Part shown: one piece after another, positions 53,568 through 61,362 of the stretch
Numbering within the stretch: position 1 is the stretch's first letter
How the letters are laid out: the number at the start of each line of letters is the position of its first letter
Source of the DNA: Pseudonocardia sp. CNS-004
GTDB taxonomy: Bacteria; Actinomycetota; Actinomycetes; Mycobacteriales; Pseudonocardiaceae
DNA: 64,000 bases
Reading direction: 5' to 3'
Assembly (NCBI GenBank): GCA_001942185.1
Contig: MKJV01000085.1
Span: 33,144-97,143, forward strand
Translations under genes and position numbers: made by a program
The notes under the pieces: generated by a model
Told to the model about the DNA's origin: nothing
What the model saw: only the letters and a program-made list of their open reading frames with translations
Database searches by the model: none

Positions 53568-54346
53568 CCGAGAGCCTGCGGGCGCGGGACGGCCGTTCGG
53601 TGCTGCGCATGGAGCGGTGGCTGAAACACCCGCCGGAGAAGGTCTGGAAGGCGGTGACCGAGCCGCAGCGGCTCGCGGACTGGTTCCCCGGCAACGTGAC
53701 GCTCGACCTGCGCGCGGGCGGCGCCCTCACCTTCGACCTGGACGGCGACCGTGAAGCGGGCACCATCACCGACCTCGACCCGCCGCGGCTGATCGCCTAC
53801 ACGTGGGGCACCGACCACCTGCGCTGGGAGCTGCACCCGGACGGCGAGGGCACCCGGCTCCTCCTGGAGCACACGTTCGACGACCGCGCGGGTGCCGCGA
53901 GCTTCGGAGCAGGCTGGCACACCTGCATCGTGGCCCTCGACCTCGCACTCGACGGGCGCGCCGGCGCCGACCCCGGCGTGGACGACATCGCATTGCACGA
54001 GCGGTTCGTCGCCCGGTTCGGGCTCGCCGAAGGCACCGTCGAGCGGGACGGGGAGGGCTGGCGGGTGCGGCACGAACGCCAGCTCACGCGGCCGGTCGCC
54101 GGCGTGTGGGGCGCGCTGACCGCACTCGTTCCGACGGGCCGTCCGTCCGGTGAACACGTGCTGGAGCACACCGCCGACGAGGGCGGGTCCGTGCGGTGGG
54201 AACTGGTGCAGGGCACCGGGCACGGTGCGCGGCTCGTGCTCACCCACACCGGCAGCGGCGGCGACCCGGCTGTCGCGTTCGAGGCCGACCGCGCCCGGAT
54301 CGCCGACCTGCTGGACCGCCTGGAAGCCGTACCGACGAGCCGCTGA
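53564..54346 (+). CDS. SRPBCC/AHSA1-like protein, tandem domains
   Basis: A 260-residue protein with two START-like domains: RMERWLKHPPEKVWKAVTEP and ADWFPGNVTLDLRAGGALTF in the first, RQLTRPVAGVWGALTALVPT in the second. Such proteins bind small hydrophobic ligands. The pair ArsR plus SRPBCC is a common coupled operon (ATGA overlap here). Intact. Confidence 0.9.
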   Translation: MTESLRARDGRSVLRMERWLKHPPEKVWKAVTEPQRLADWFPGNVTLDLRAGGALTFDLDGDREAGTITDLDPPRLIAYTWGTDHLRWELHPDGEGTRLLLEHTFDDRAGAASFGAGWHTCIVALDLALDGRAGADPGVDDIALHERFVARFGLAEGTVERDGEGWRVRHERQLTRPVAGVWGALTALVPTGRPSGEHVLEHTADEGGSVRWELVQGTGHGARLVLTHTGSGGDPAVAFEADRARIADLLDRLEAVPTSR

Positions 54347-54349
54347 CTC

Positions 54350-54811
54350 CTATCCGCGTTCCAGCACCACCAGCGCGGTCTCGGACGAGCGGAGCGCGGC
54401 GTAGGCGTCCAGGTCGGGGTCGACCTCCCGCCACTTCGCCCACAGGTGGGCGCGCTCGTCGCCCTCCGCGGCCCGCCCGCGTACCGGGTGGGTCCCGTCG
54501 ACGAGGGTCACCACGGCGTCGGGATGCGCCTGGAGGTTGAGCCACCACGCAGGCTCGCCGTCGGCCCAGCCGTTCATCGCGAGGGTGAACAGGTTCGGGC
54601 CGTCCTCGAGGTAGGCGAGGATCGCGCCGCGCTCGCGGCCGGTGCGGCGCCCGGTGGTGGTCAGCCGCATGGTCCCCCAGCGGCCGGCCTTCGGGCGCCA
54701 CAGGCCGAACCGGCCCGCGGTCACCCGGTACAGCCCCCGGTGGACCGACCAGGCGGTGCGGACGAACCAGCGCGGTGGAACCCTCGGTGTCGACGTGCGT
54801 CCGTTCGGCAT
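54350..54811 (-). CDS. Deazaflavin(F420)-dependent nitroreductase family protein
   Basis: A 153-residue DUF385/Ddn-type protein: KAGRWGTMRLTTTGRRTGRE, RGAILAYLEDGPNLFTLAMN and PAWWLNLQAHPDAVVTL. Members use reduced F420 or bind related flavins. fbiA and fbiB in this same window make the cofactor. It is convergent with the SRPBCC gene with only 3 bases between stops. Confidence 0.9.
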   Translation of the reverse strand: MPNGRTSTPRVPPRWFVRTAWSVHRGLYRVTAGRFGLWRPKAGRWGTMRLTTTGRRTGRERGAILAYLEDGPNLFTLAMNGWADGEPAWWLNLQAHPDAVVTLVDGTHPVRGRAAEGDERAHLWAKWREVDPDLDAYAALRSSETALVVLERG

Positions 54812-54889
54812 GCGGAACCCCTCGTCCGGCGTTCGACGCGCGGCGGGGATCCCGCCCGGCGGTATCCCACCACGGCTACGAGCCCTGCG

Positions 54890-55564
54890 TCAGCAGCCGA
54901 TCCGGTCGGTGTTTATGCGGTAACCGACGCCTGCCACGGTGGTGATGATGGGCGGTTCGCCGAGGCGTTTGCGCAGTGCCGAGACGGTGATGCGGACGGC
55001 GTTGGTGAACGGGTCGGCGTTCTCGTCCCACGCCCGTTCGAGCAGCTCCTCCGCGCTGACGATCCCGCCTTCTGCGGCTACGAGCACCTCGAGCACGGCG
55101 AACTGCTTGCGGGTCAGCGCGACGTACCTGCCGTCGCGGTAGACCTCGCGGCGGAACGGGTCCAGCCGCAGGCCGGCGATCTCCCGAACGGGTGGCCTGT
55201 TGTGGGCGCGTCTGCGGTCGAGCGCTCGGAGGCGGAGCACGAGTTCCCGCAGGTCGAAGGGTTTGGTGAGGTAGTCGTCGGCGCCGAGCTCGAACCCGGA
55301 GGCCTTGTCGTCGAGGCGGTCGGCGGCGGTGAGCATGAGGATCGGCATGCCGCTGCCGGACGCGACGATGCGCGCGGCGATCTCGTCGCCGGACGGGCCG
55401 GGGATGTCGCGGTCGAGCACGGCGATGTCGTAGGAGTTGACGCTCAGCAGCTCCAGCGCGGTGTCACCGTCGCCCGCGATGTCGGCCGCGATCGCCTCGA
55501 GGCGCAGCCCGTCGCGGATGGCCTCGGCCAGGTAGGGCTCGTCCTCGACGATCAGTACGCGCAC
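54890..55564 (-). CDS. Orphan OmpR-type response regulator
   Basis: A 224-residue regulator. Receiver: VLIVEDEPYLAEAIRDGL, AVLDRDIPGPSGDEIAARI (Asp near 51), LTAADR and DYLTKPFDLREL. C-terminal winged helix: LTRKQFAVLEVLVAAEGGIV and ITVSALRKRLGEPPIITTVA. No kinase gene adjoins it. Direct repeats of the OmpR type lie 25 bases upstream of the GTG start, suggesting self-regulation. Intact. Confidence 0.94.
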   Translation of the reverse strand: MRVLIVEDEPYLAEAIRDGLRLEAIAADIAGDGDTALELLSVNSYDIAVLDRDIPGPSGDEIAARIVASGSGMPILMLTAADRLDDKASGFELGADDYLTKPFDLRELVLRLRALDRRRAHNRPPVREIAGLRLDPFRREVYRDGRYVALTRKQFAVLEVLVAAEGGIVSAEELLERAWDENADPFTNAVRITVSALRKRLGEPPIITTVAGVGYRINTDRIGC

Positions 55565-55588
55565 AGTTCCGCGATGCTACGAGCCGGT

Positions 55589-55606
55589 GCATATCGTCGG
55601 CATATC
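55589..55606. promoter_or_regulatory. Direct repeat GCATATC, 11-bp spacing
   Basis: GCATATC occurs at 55589-55595 and 55600-55606, separated by GTCG. Two 7-bp half sites 11 bases apart are the usual target of OmpR/PhoB regulators, one of which starts at 55564. A TAGCAT -10-like hexamer lies between the repeat and the start codon on the minus strand. Confidence 0.6.
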
Positions 55607-55616
55607 TCGGCGTGCC

Positions 55617-56209
55617 CTACCGGCGACCGGGCAGCAGCACCAGCTCCCGCGCCGGATCGTGGGATGCCGACGGCGCGCCGTCCACGCGGACGTCCGCCCG
55701 GGCCGTGGTGGCCTCGGCCGCGAAGTGGCTCGCCTCCTGCCGGGCCCAGCGTTCCCAGTGCGGGCGGTAGGTCTCGCCGTCACGGGCGATCCCACGGCGG
55801 AACCGCTCGTCGCGCGGGGCCTCGATCCACACGAGGAGCACGGCCCGCTCGGCGATCACGCGGGCACCGCACCCCGCGCCCTCGACGACCAGCGTCCCCG
55901 GCCTGCCGAGGTCGTGGTACTCGCCGAACTCCCCACGCTGCCAGTCGTAGCGGCGGTAGCCGGCAGGCCGGCCGGTCACCAGCGGAGCCACGACCTGGTC
56001 GTGCAGCAGCGGGACGGAGGCGGCCAGCCGTCCCAGCCGGGGTAGATGGAGTCCATGTGCAGCACCGGCGGGTCGCCCAGCGCGGCGGCGAGCCGGGTGG
56101 CGAGCGTGGTCTTCCCGGACCCCGACGGCCCGTCGATGCAGACCAGCCGCGTGCCGCCGCACCGCGGCGGCACGGCGCGCACCCGCCGGGCGAGGGTGGC
56201 GATCTCCAC
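55617..56209 (-). CDS. Uridine kinase-like P-loop protein (frame break)
   Basis: About 198 residues. The P-loop is LVCIDGPSGSGKTTLATRLA and VLHMDSIYPGWDGL is the substrate region, then RYDWQRGEFGEYHDLGRPGT, LVVEGAGCGARVIAER and RDERFRRGIARDG. This is the uridine/phosphoribulokinase-like family found unnamed in actinobacteria. One added G near 56031 joins the halves. Confidence 0.85.
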
Positions 56210-56248
56210 CGGAGCAGGCTACGTGGCGAGTGAACCTCGGGTGGAGCT

Positions 56249-56911
56249 TCAGCACAGCAACGGCAGGCGGGCCGCCGCCGCGCCCAGCGCGCGACGTTCG
56301 CCGCCACCGGGCGGCACGCGGCCAGTCCCGAGCAGCGCCCAGCGCTCGTCGGGCCAGTCGGTCGGTGCCGGGTGGCCGAGCAGCGAGTCGAGCGTGCAGC
56401 GCACCAGGGCCAGCGGCTCGGTGCGCGGCCCGGGGCGGCGCAGTTCGAGCACGAGGTCGAGGTGGTGCACGGCCGCCTTCACCGCGAGCGTGGTGACCAG
56501 GTCCACGGCCTGCAGGACGTGCCCGCGGGTCGCGACGAGCGCCTCGGGCGGCGTCCGGCCGGCGAGCGCGACGACCGCCCGGGTGGTCTCCATGAACGTG
56601 CGGACGAGGTCCTCGAGCTCCCACGCGCCGGCGATCGTGCGCAGGGTACGCAGCTCGCGGAAGCCCGGGTCCTCCGTCGGCTCGGTGCCCGACCACCAGG
56701 TGACGGCGTCGCGGTCGGCGGGCCCCGCGGCCGGCGTGGCCAGCGCCACGAGCGCCCGCTGTACGTCGCCGAGCAGGTGCACGAGCAGGTCGCGCACCGT
56801 CCATCCCAGGCAGCGGGTGGGCAGCCAGGAATCCTCCTCCTCGAGAGACGAGGCGATCGTCGAGATGTCGGAGTACGCGATCCGCAGTGCGGCGAGCTCC
56901 GGGCTCGACAT
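56249..56911 (-). CDS. Mycothiol-dependent maleylpyruvate isomerase-like protein
   Basis: A 220-residue DinB-fold protein of the MDMPI N-terminal family: DSWLPTRCLGWTVRDLLVHL (metal His), HVLQAVDLVTTLAVKAAVHH (second His pair). Such enzymes use mycothiol as cofactor. The actual substrate is unknown. I prefer the ATG at 56911 (MSSPELAAL); an in-frame upstream start would add 41 residues of low conservation. Confidence 0.85.
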   Translation of the reverse strand: MSSPELAALRIAYSDISTIASSLEEEDSWLPTRCLGWTVRDLLVHLLGDVQRALVALATPAAGPADRDAVTWWSGTEPTEDPGFRELRTLRTIAGAWELEDLVRTFMETTRAVVALAGRTPPEALVATRGHVLQAVDLVTTLAVKAAVHHLDLVLELRRPGPRTEPLALVRCTLDSLLGHPAPTDWPDERWALLGTGRVPPGGGERRALGAAAARLPLLC

Positions 56912-57061
56912 CGGTGCCGTCCGCGCGGGATGCTGCGCGGCGCACCGCTCATCACGTGCGGCAGGGTTCCGTCCGGGCGGGTGGTCGTGGTTCGGGGTGG
57001 AACGAGGCGTGCCGTTGTCATTTCCTGCCGTCATCGGTCGTGCTGGCCGCTGTGGGCGCGG

Positions 57062-58681
57062 CTATACCTGGTAGCCACCGAACTTCTCACGAAGCGTCCT
57101 CTTGGAGAACTTCCCCACGCTGGTCTTGGGCACCTCGTCGATGAACTCCACCGCATCGGGGAGCCACCACTTCGCCACCCGGGGTTCGAGGTGGGCGATG
57201 ATCTCCTCCGCCGTGAGGGTCTCGCCGGGCTTCACGACGACGCACGCGAGCGGCCGCTCGACCCATTTCGGGTGCGGGATCGCGATCACGGCGGCCTCGG
57301 CGACCTTCGGGTGCGCCATGATCTCGTTCTCCAGCTCGACGGAGCCGATCCACTCGCCGCCGGACTTGATGAGGTCCTTGGTGCGGTCGACGAGCCGCAG
57401 GAAGCCGTAGCGGTCGGCCGCGGCGACGTCACCGGTGCGCAGCCAGCCGTCCTCGGTGAACTGGGCGCCACCGCCCTCGCCGCGGTAGTACTCGGCGGCG
57501 ATCCACGGCCCGGCGGCCTGGATCTCGCCGGTGGCGACGTCGTCCCACGGCTGCGGCTCGCCCGTGGCCGGGTCGGCCAGCCGCACCTCGACCAGCGGCA
57601 CGGCCTGCCCCTGCCGGGCGCGCACGTCGGCGCGTTCGGCCTCGGTGAGCGCGTCGTGGTGGGAGCGCGTGGTGGACATCGTGGCGATCGGGCTGGTCTC
57701 GGTCATGCCCCAGGCGTGCAGCATCGGCACGCCGATGGCCTCGCGGTACGCCTCCGACAGCGCCTTCGGCACGGCGGATCCGCCGCACAGGATCGTCCGC
57801 AGCGAGCTGAGGTCGTGCTGGGCGAGCAGCGGCTGCATCCCCATCCAGATGGTCGGCACCCCGCCGGTGACGGTGACGCGGTGGCGCTCCAGCAGCCCGG
57901 CGATGGCCTGGGGGGTCATGTTCGGGCCGGGGAACACCAGGTCCGAGCCGGCCAGCAGGGCGCCGTAGGGCAGGCCCCACGCGTTGGCGTGGAACATCGG
58001 GACCACCGGGAGCAGCACGTCGCGCTCGGAGAGGGCCGCCCCGTCGGCGACCAGGGTGATCAGGGAGTGCAGCACGCTGGAGCGGTGGCTGTAGACCACG
58101 CCCTTCGGGTTGCCGGTGGTGCCGGACGTGTAGCACATCGCGGCGGCGGTGTTCTCGTCCGCGATCTCGAAGCGCCCCTCGAACGGGACGGCCGCGGCGA
58201 GCAGCTCCTCGTAGTCGTGCACCCGCGGGTCGGTGGGGACCTCGGTGTCGGCGCCGTCGTCGATCACGATGACGTGCCGGACGGTCCCCAGCTTGTCGAC
58301 CAACGGCCAGAACAGCGGCAGCAGCGAGCGGTCGACGAACACGACCTCGTCCTCGGCGTGGTTGGCCACGTAGACCAGCTGCTCGGGGAAGAGCCGGATG
58401 TTCAGGGTGTGCAGCACGCGCCCGGTGCACGGCACGGCCAGGTACAGCTCCAGGTGGCGGCCGGTGTTCCAGCAGAACGTGCCGACCCGCCCGTCGGCGC
58501 TGACGTCGAGCGTGTCGAGCACCGTGGCCAGCCGGCGCACCCGCACCGCCCATTCGGCCACGCTGGTCCGGGTCTCCTCGGTGGTCCCCGCGGTGACGAT
58601 CGACTTGTGCCCGAAGTACTCCTCCGCCCGGTGGAAGACGTGTGGCAGGGCGAGCGGTCGATCCTGCATCAGACCGAGCAT
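57062..58681 (-). CDS. Long-chain acyl-CoA ligase (AMP-binding)
   Basis: A 539-residue ANL-superfamily enzyme that activates a fatty or aromatic acid to its CoA thioester. Motifs: AMCYTSGTTGNPKGVVYSHR (ATP), MLHAWGMTETSPIA, GWLRTGDVAAADRYGFLRLV and the lysine end VPKTSVGKFSKRTLREKF. Intact. Chain-length preference cannot be read from sequence; it resembles medium/long-chain FadD types. Confidence 0.95.
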   Translation of the reverse strand: MLGLMQDRPLALPHVFHRAEEYFGHKSIVTAGTTEETRTSVAEWAVRVRRLATVLDTLDVSADGRVGTFCWNTGRHLELYLAVPCTGRVLHTLNIRLFPEQLVYVANHAEDEVVFVDRSLLPLFWPLVDKLGTVRHVIVIDDGADTEVPTDPRVHDYEELLAAAVPFEGRFEIADENTAAAMCYTSGTTGNPKGVVYSHRSSVLHSLITLVADGAALSERDVLLPVVPMFHANAWGLPYGALLAGSDLVFPGPNMTPQAIAGLLERHRVTVTGGVPTIWMGMQPLLAQHDLSSLRTILCGGSAVPKALSEAYREAIGVPMLHAWGMTETSPIATMSTTRSHHDALTEAERADVRARQGQAVPLVEVRLADPATGEPQPWDDVATGEIQAAGPWIAAEYYRGEGGGAQFTEDGWLRTGDVAAADRYGFLRLVDRTKDLIKSGGEWIGSVELENEIMAHPKVAEAAVIAIPHPKWVERPLACVVVKPGETLTAEEIIAHLEPRVAKWWLPDAVEFIDEVPKTSVGKFSKRTLREKFGGYQV

Positions 58682-58783
58682 CGATGGCCTCCTGAGGCGG
58701 CTGTGGCGGGCGCACCGAAAGTTACCTCCGGATGAGTGGCTTCACCATCGGCTTCATCAGGCGCCTTCCGGCTCACCAGGGAT

Positions 58784-58789
58784 TAGGCT
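58784..58789 (+). promoter_or_regulatory. -10 element of the MutL-like gene (leaderless)
   Basis: TAGGCT ends 8 bases before GTG 58798 and supports that start over an upstream ATG at 58732. Confidence 0.45.
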
Positions 58790-58797
58790 CTGGCGCC

Positions 58798-60081
58798 GTG
58801 ACACCCACCGACCAGGCCGCATCGGTCTGCCTCGACGTGGGATCCACGTGGACCAAGGCGGTGCTGGTGCACGCCGACGGCTCGCTCGCGGGGTTCGCGG
58901 AGCACCCGACCACCACCGGCGACGTCCTCGCCGGCATGGATGCGGCCGTGCGCGCGGTGTCCGCCGCCGGCCGGGGTGACGAGCCGGAGCTGCTCGCCTG
59001 CTCGTCGGCGGGCGGCGGGCTGCGGTTGGCCGTGGTCGGGGCCGACCGCCTGTCCGCGGCGGAGGCCGGGCACCGGGTCGCCGTGTCGGCAGGGGCGCAC
59101 GTGGTCCACGTGCACGCCGGTCCCATGGACCCGTCGGACGTGCGGTTGTTGCGCAGCGCCCGGCCCGGGGTGGTGCTGCTCGTGGGCGGCTCGGACGGCG
59201 ACGACCCGGCAGGCCTGCTGCACAACGCAGGCCGTTTGGCCAGGGCCAGGATCCGGCACCCGATCGTCCTCGCCGGCAACTCCGCCGCCCGCGAGGACGC
59301 GCTGGCGCTGCTGCGTGCCACCGGCCGCAGCGTCGTGGCGTGCGACAACGTGCTGCCCCGCCGCGGCGAGGTGGTGCCGGGGCCCGCGCGCGCCGCGCTC
59401 GCCGAGCTGTACCGGCGCCACGCGATCGGCGGGCGCGGCCCGGCCGTCGCGCCCCGGTTCCGCAGGCTCGTGCGCGTGGTCACGCCGGAGGCTGTGGGGC
59501 ACGCCGCCACCCGGCTCGCCGCGATCTGCGATGCCAGGGTGCTGGTCGTCGACGTGGGGTGCGCCACCACCGACGTGCACTCCGCCGACCACTCCGACCA
59601 GGTCCGCACCGTCGAGGGCGACCTCGGTGTGCGGGCCGCCGCGGGCGGGGTGCTGGTGGAGAGCCAGACCGAGGGCATCGTCGACCCGGTGGAGGCCGAC
59701 CTGCTCGGCCCCACCGTCGCCCGGATGGCCAGCGAGACCGGCTACGTCCCGCGCGACCGGGGCAGCGCGGCCGAGGACCGCCGCATCGCCGCCCTGGCCG
59801 CGGTCGTCGCGGTACGCAGACACCTGCGCGTGCACGCCGACGCAGGCCGCGACGTCGGGCTCGTCGTACTGGCGGGCGGGGTGTTCCGGCAACGGAACCT
59901 CGCAGGCGGGCTCGCGGCCGTCGTCGCCACCCTGCGCACCGACCCCGTGCTCGCCCCGGTGGTCGCCGGCTCACCGGTCGTGGTCGACGCCGACTTCGCG
60001 GTGGTGCCCGCGGGGCTGCTCGCCGCCCGCGGGCGCACGGAGGCCGCGGAGTCGCTGCTGCGGGACCACCTGCTCGGCTGA
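58798..60081 (+). CDS. Glutamate mutase MutL-type ATPase
   Basis: About 427 residues of the MutL (glutamate mutase) family, an actin-like ATPase fold unrelated to DNA repair MutL. Landmarks are VCLDVGSTWTKAVLVHADGS, ACSSAGGGLRLAVVG, LVGGSDGDDPAGLLHNAG, VVDVGCATTDVHSA and LVVLAGGVFRQRNLAGGLAA. Members accompany B12-dependent amino acid mutases and are thought to assist them, but no mutase gene lies nearby. Intact. Confidence 0.9.
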   Translation: MTPTDQAASVCLDVGSTWTKAVLVHADGSLAGFAEHPTTTGDVLAGMDAAVRAVSAAGRGDEPELLACSSAGGGLRLAVVGADRLSAAEAGHRVAVSAGAHVVHVHAGPMDPSDVRLLRSARPGVVLLVGGSDGDDPAGLLHNAGRLARARIRHPIVLAGNSAAREDALALLRATGRSVVACDNVLPRRGEVVPGPARAALAELYRRHAIGGRGPAVAPRFRRLVRVVTPEAVGHAATRLAAICDARVLVVDVGCATTDVHSADHSDQVRTVEGDLGVRAAAGGVLVESQTEGIVDPVEADLLGPTVARMASETGYVPRDRGSAAEDRRIAALAAVVAVRRHLRVHADAGRDVGLVVLAGGVFRQRNLAGGLAAVVATLRTDPVLAPVVAGSPVVVDADFAVVPAGLLAARGRTEAAESLLRDHLLG

Positions 60082-60189
60082 GAAGGCCGCTCGTCGACGG
60101 CACCGGACCCGTCGCCGAGACGCTCCGAACCGCCCGCGCCACGGTCCGTGTGACGAGTCGAAGGCCGGATCCCGACTCGGAGGTTCAGC

Positions 60190-60687
60190 ATGTCCCGCAC
60201 CACCACGCTGGTCGCGCTCACCGCCGCCGCGATCGCGCTCTCCGCGTGCAGCAGCGTCAGCGAGGCCCCCGTTCCCGTGACGAGCGGGCCGTCCGCGCCC
60301 GTCACCCAGCTCGAGCGACCACGGGGGACGATCGTGAGCGCGAACAGCACCGCGAAGCTCGGCACGGTGGTCGTCGACGGCCTCGGCTACACCCTGTACC
60401 GGTTCGACGGGGACACCGCCCAACCGCCCGCCGCGACGTGCGCCGGCCCGTGCACCGAGACCTGGGAACCGGTGCCCGCGTCCGACCCGATCAGGGTCGA
60501 GGGCGTCAAGGAGGAAGCGGTCGGCACCGTGGAGCGGCCGGACGGGCAGGTGCAGCTGACGCTCGCGGGCTGGCCCGTCTACCGGCACTCCGGCGAGGCC
60601 CCCGGGGCCACCGACGGGCACGGTGCCGACGGGAAGTGGTTCGCGATCGCCCCGGACGGCGACAAGGCCGCGGCCCCGAAGCGATAG
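60190..60687 (+). CDS. Secreted lipoprotein with Lipoprotein_15 repeats
   Basis: A 165-residue lipoprotein. The signal peptide ends in the lipobox LSAC (Cys20). Two copies of the secreted repeat follow, GTVVVDGLGYTLYRFDGDTA with CAGPCTETWEPVPA, and LTLAGWPVYRHSGEAPGATD with DGKWFAIAPDG. The family (DUF4315-like, COG4315) has no firm function. GGAGG precedes the ATG. A repeat element follows the stop. Confidence 0.92.
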   Translation: MSRTTTLVALTAAAIALSACSSVSEAPVPVTSGPSAPVTQLERPRGTIVSANSTAKLGTVVVDGLGYTLYRFDGDTAQPPAATCAGPCTETWEPVPASDPIRVEGVKEEAVGTVERPDGQVQLTLAGWPVYRHSGEAPGATDGHGADGKWFAIAPDGDKAAAPKR

Positions 60688-60696
60688 CCCCTGTTC

Positions 60697-60731
60697 CGCG
60701 AGTCGCGCTCTCGGTGCAGGTGAGTCGGGGC
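60697..60731. repeat. 22-bp-period GAGTCG tandem element, copy 4
   Basis: GAGTCG at 60700 and 60722, 22 bases apart. The unit reads GAGTCGCGCTCTCGGTGCAG and the element ends GAGTCGGGG. It lies between the convergent lipoprotein and lutC gene ends. Confidence 0.82.
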
Positions 60732-60733
60732 GG

Positions 60734-61362
60734 TCAACCCGCCAGCACGACGATCAGCGTGCGCGGGCCGTGCACGCCCTCCACCCGCTCCAGCTCGATG
60801 TCGCTCGTGGCCGACGGTCCGCTGACGAACGTGATCGGGCGCGTCGGATCCAACGCGGCGACGACTCGGGCACCGTCTCCACCACCTGCTCGGCGCGCAC
60901 CACGCAGACGTGGACGTCGGGCACGAGGGTGATGGCCCGCCTGCCCTGGTCGGGGGAGCCGTCCAGGGCGATCGTGCCGGTGACGGCGCAGGCCGCGGCG
61001 CAGCCGGTGAGCACGGCGGCCGTGGCGTCGAGGTCGGCGGGGGAGAGCCCGTCGTCCGTGACGCGGGTGGCCGCGAGGCCGTCCGGCCACCACCCGGCCG
61101 GCAGGCCCGGCGGCACGACCACGGGCCCGGTGACCTCGGTCAGCGCGATCTGCACCGCCTCCGCGACGCCGTCGGCGGCTGCGTCGAGGACCGTGGCCTT
61201 GTAGTCGACCAGGCGGTCCCGGAGGAGGGCGAGCAGCTCGGGCGCACCGGCCGGGTGTGAGCCGGTGCGGTGGTAGTCGCGCGGCACGTCCGGGGGCGGC
61301 GGGTGCCCGGCGGCGGCGTTGGCGGCGCGGATCCGGCCGAGCACCTCCTCGCGGGCGGTCAC
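60734..61362 (-). CDS. lutC: Lactate utilization protein LutC (frame break)
   Basis: About 209 residues of the LutC/YkgG family, the third subunit of the Fe-S L-lactate oxidising complex. Landmarks: AREEVLGRIRAANAAAGHPP, ACAVTGTIALDGSP and ITFVSGPSATSDIELERVEG, then VHGPRTLIVVL. One added C near 60866 joins the last 45 residues. The GTG overlaps the lutB stop. Confidence 0.92.

Noticed and set aside
1..61362. Programmed ribosomal frameshifting or widespread pseudogenes as explanation for the broken frames
   Set aside because: No shared slippery site or downstream structure is seen, breaks occur at ordinary C/G runs in essential genes, and some genes would need three or four shifts.
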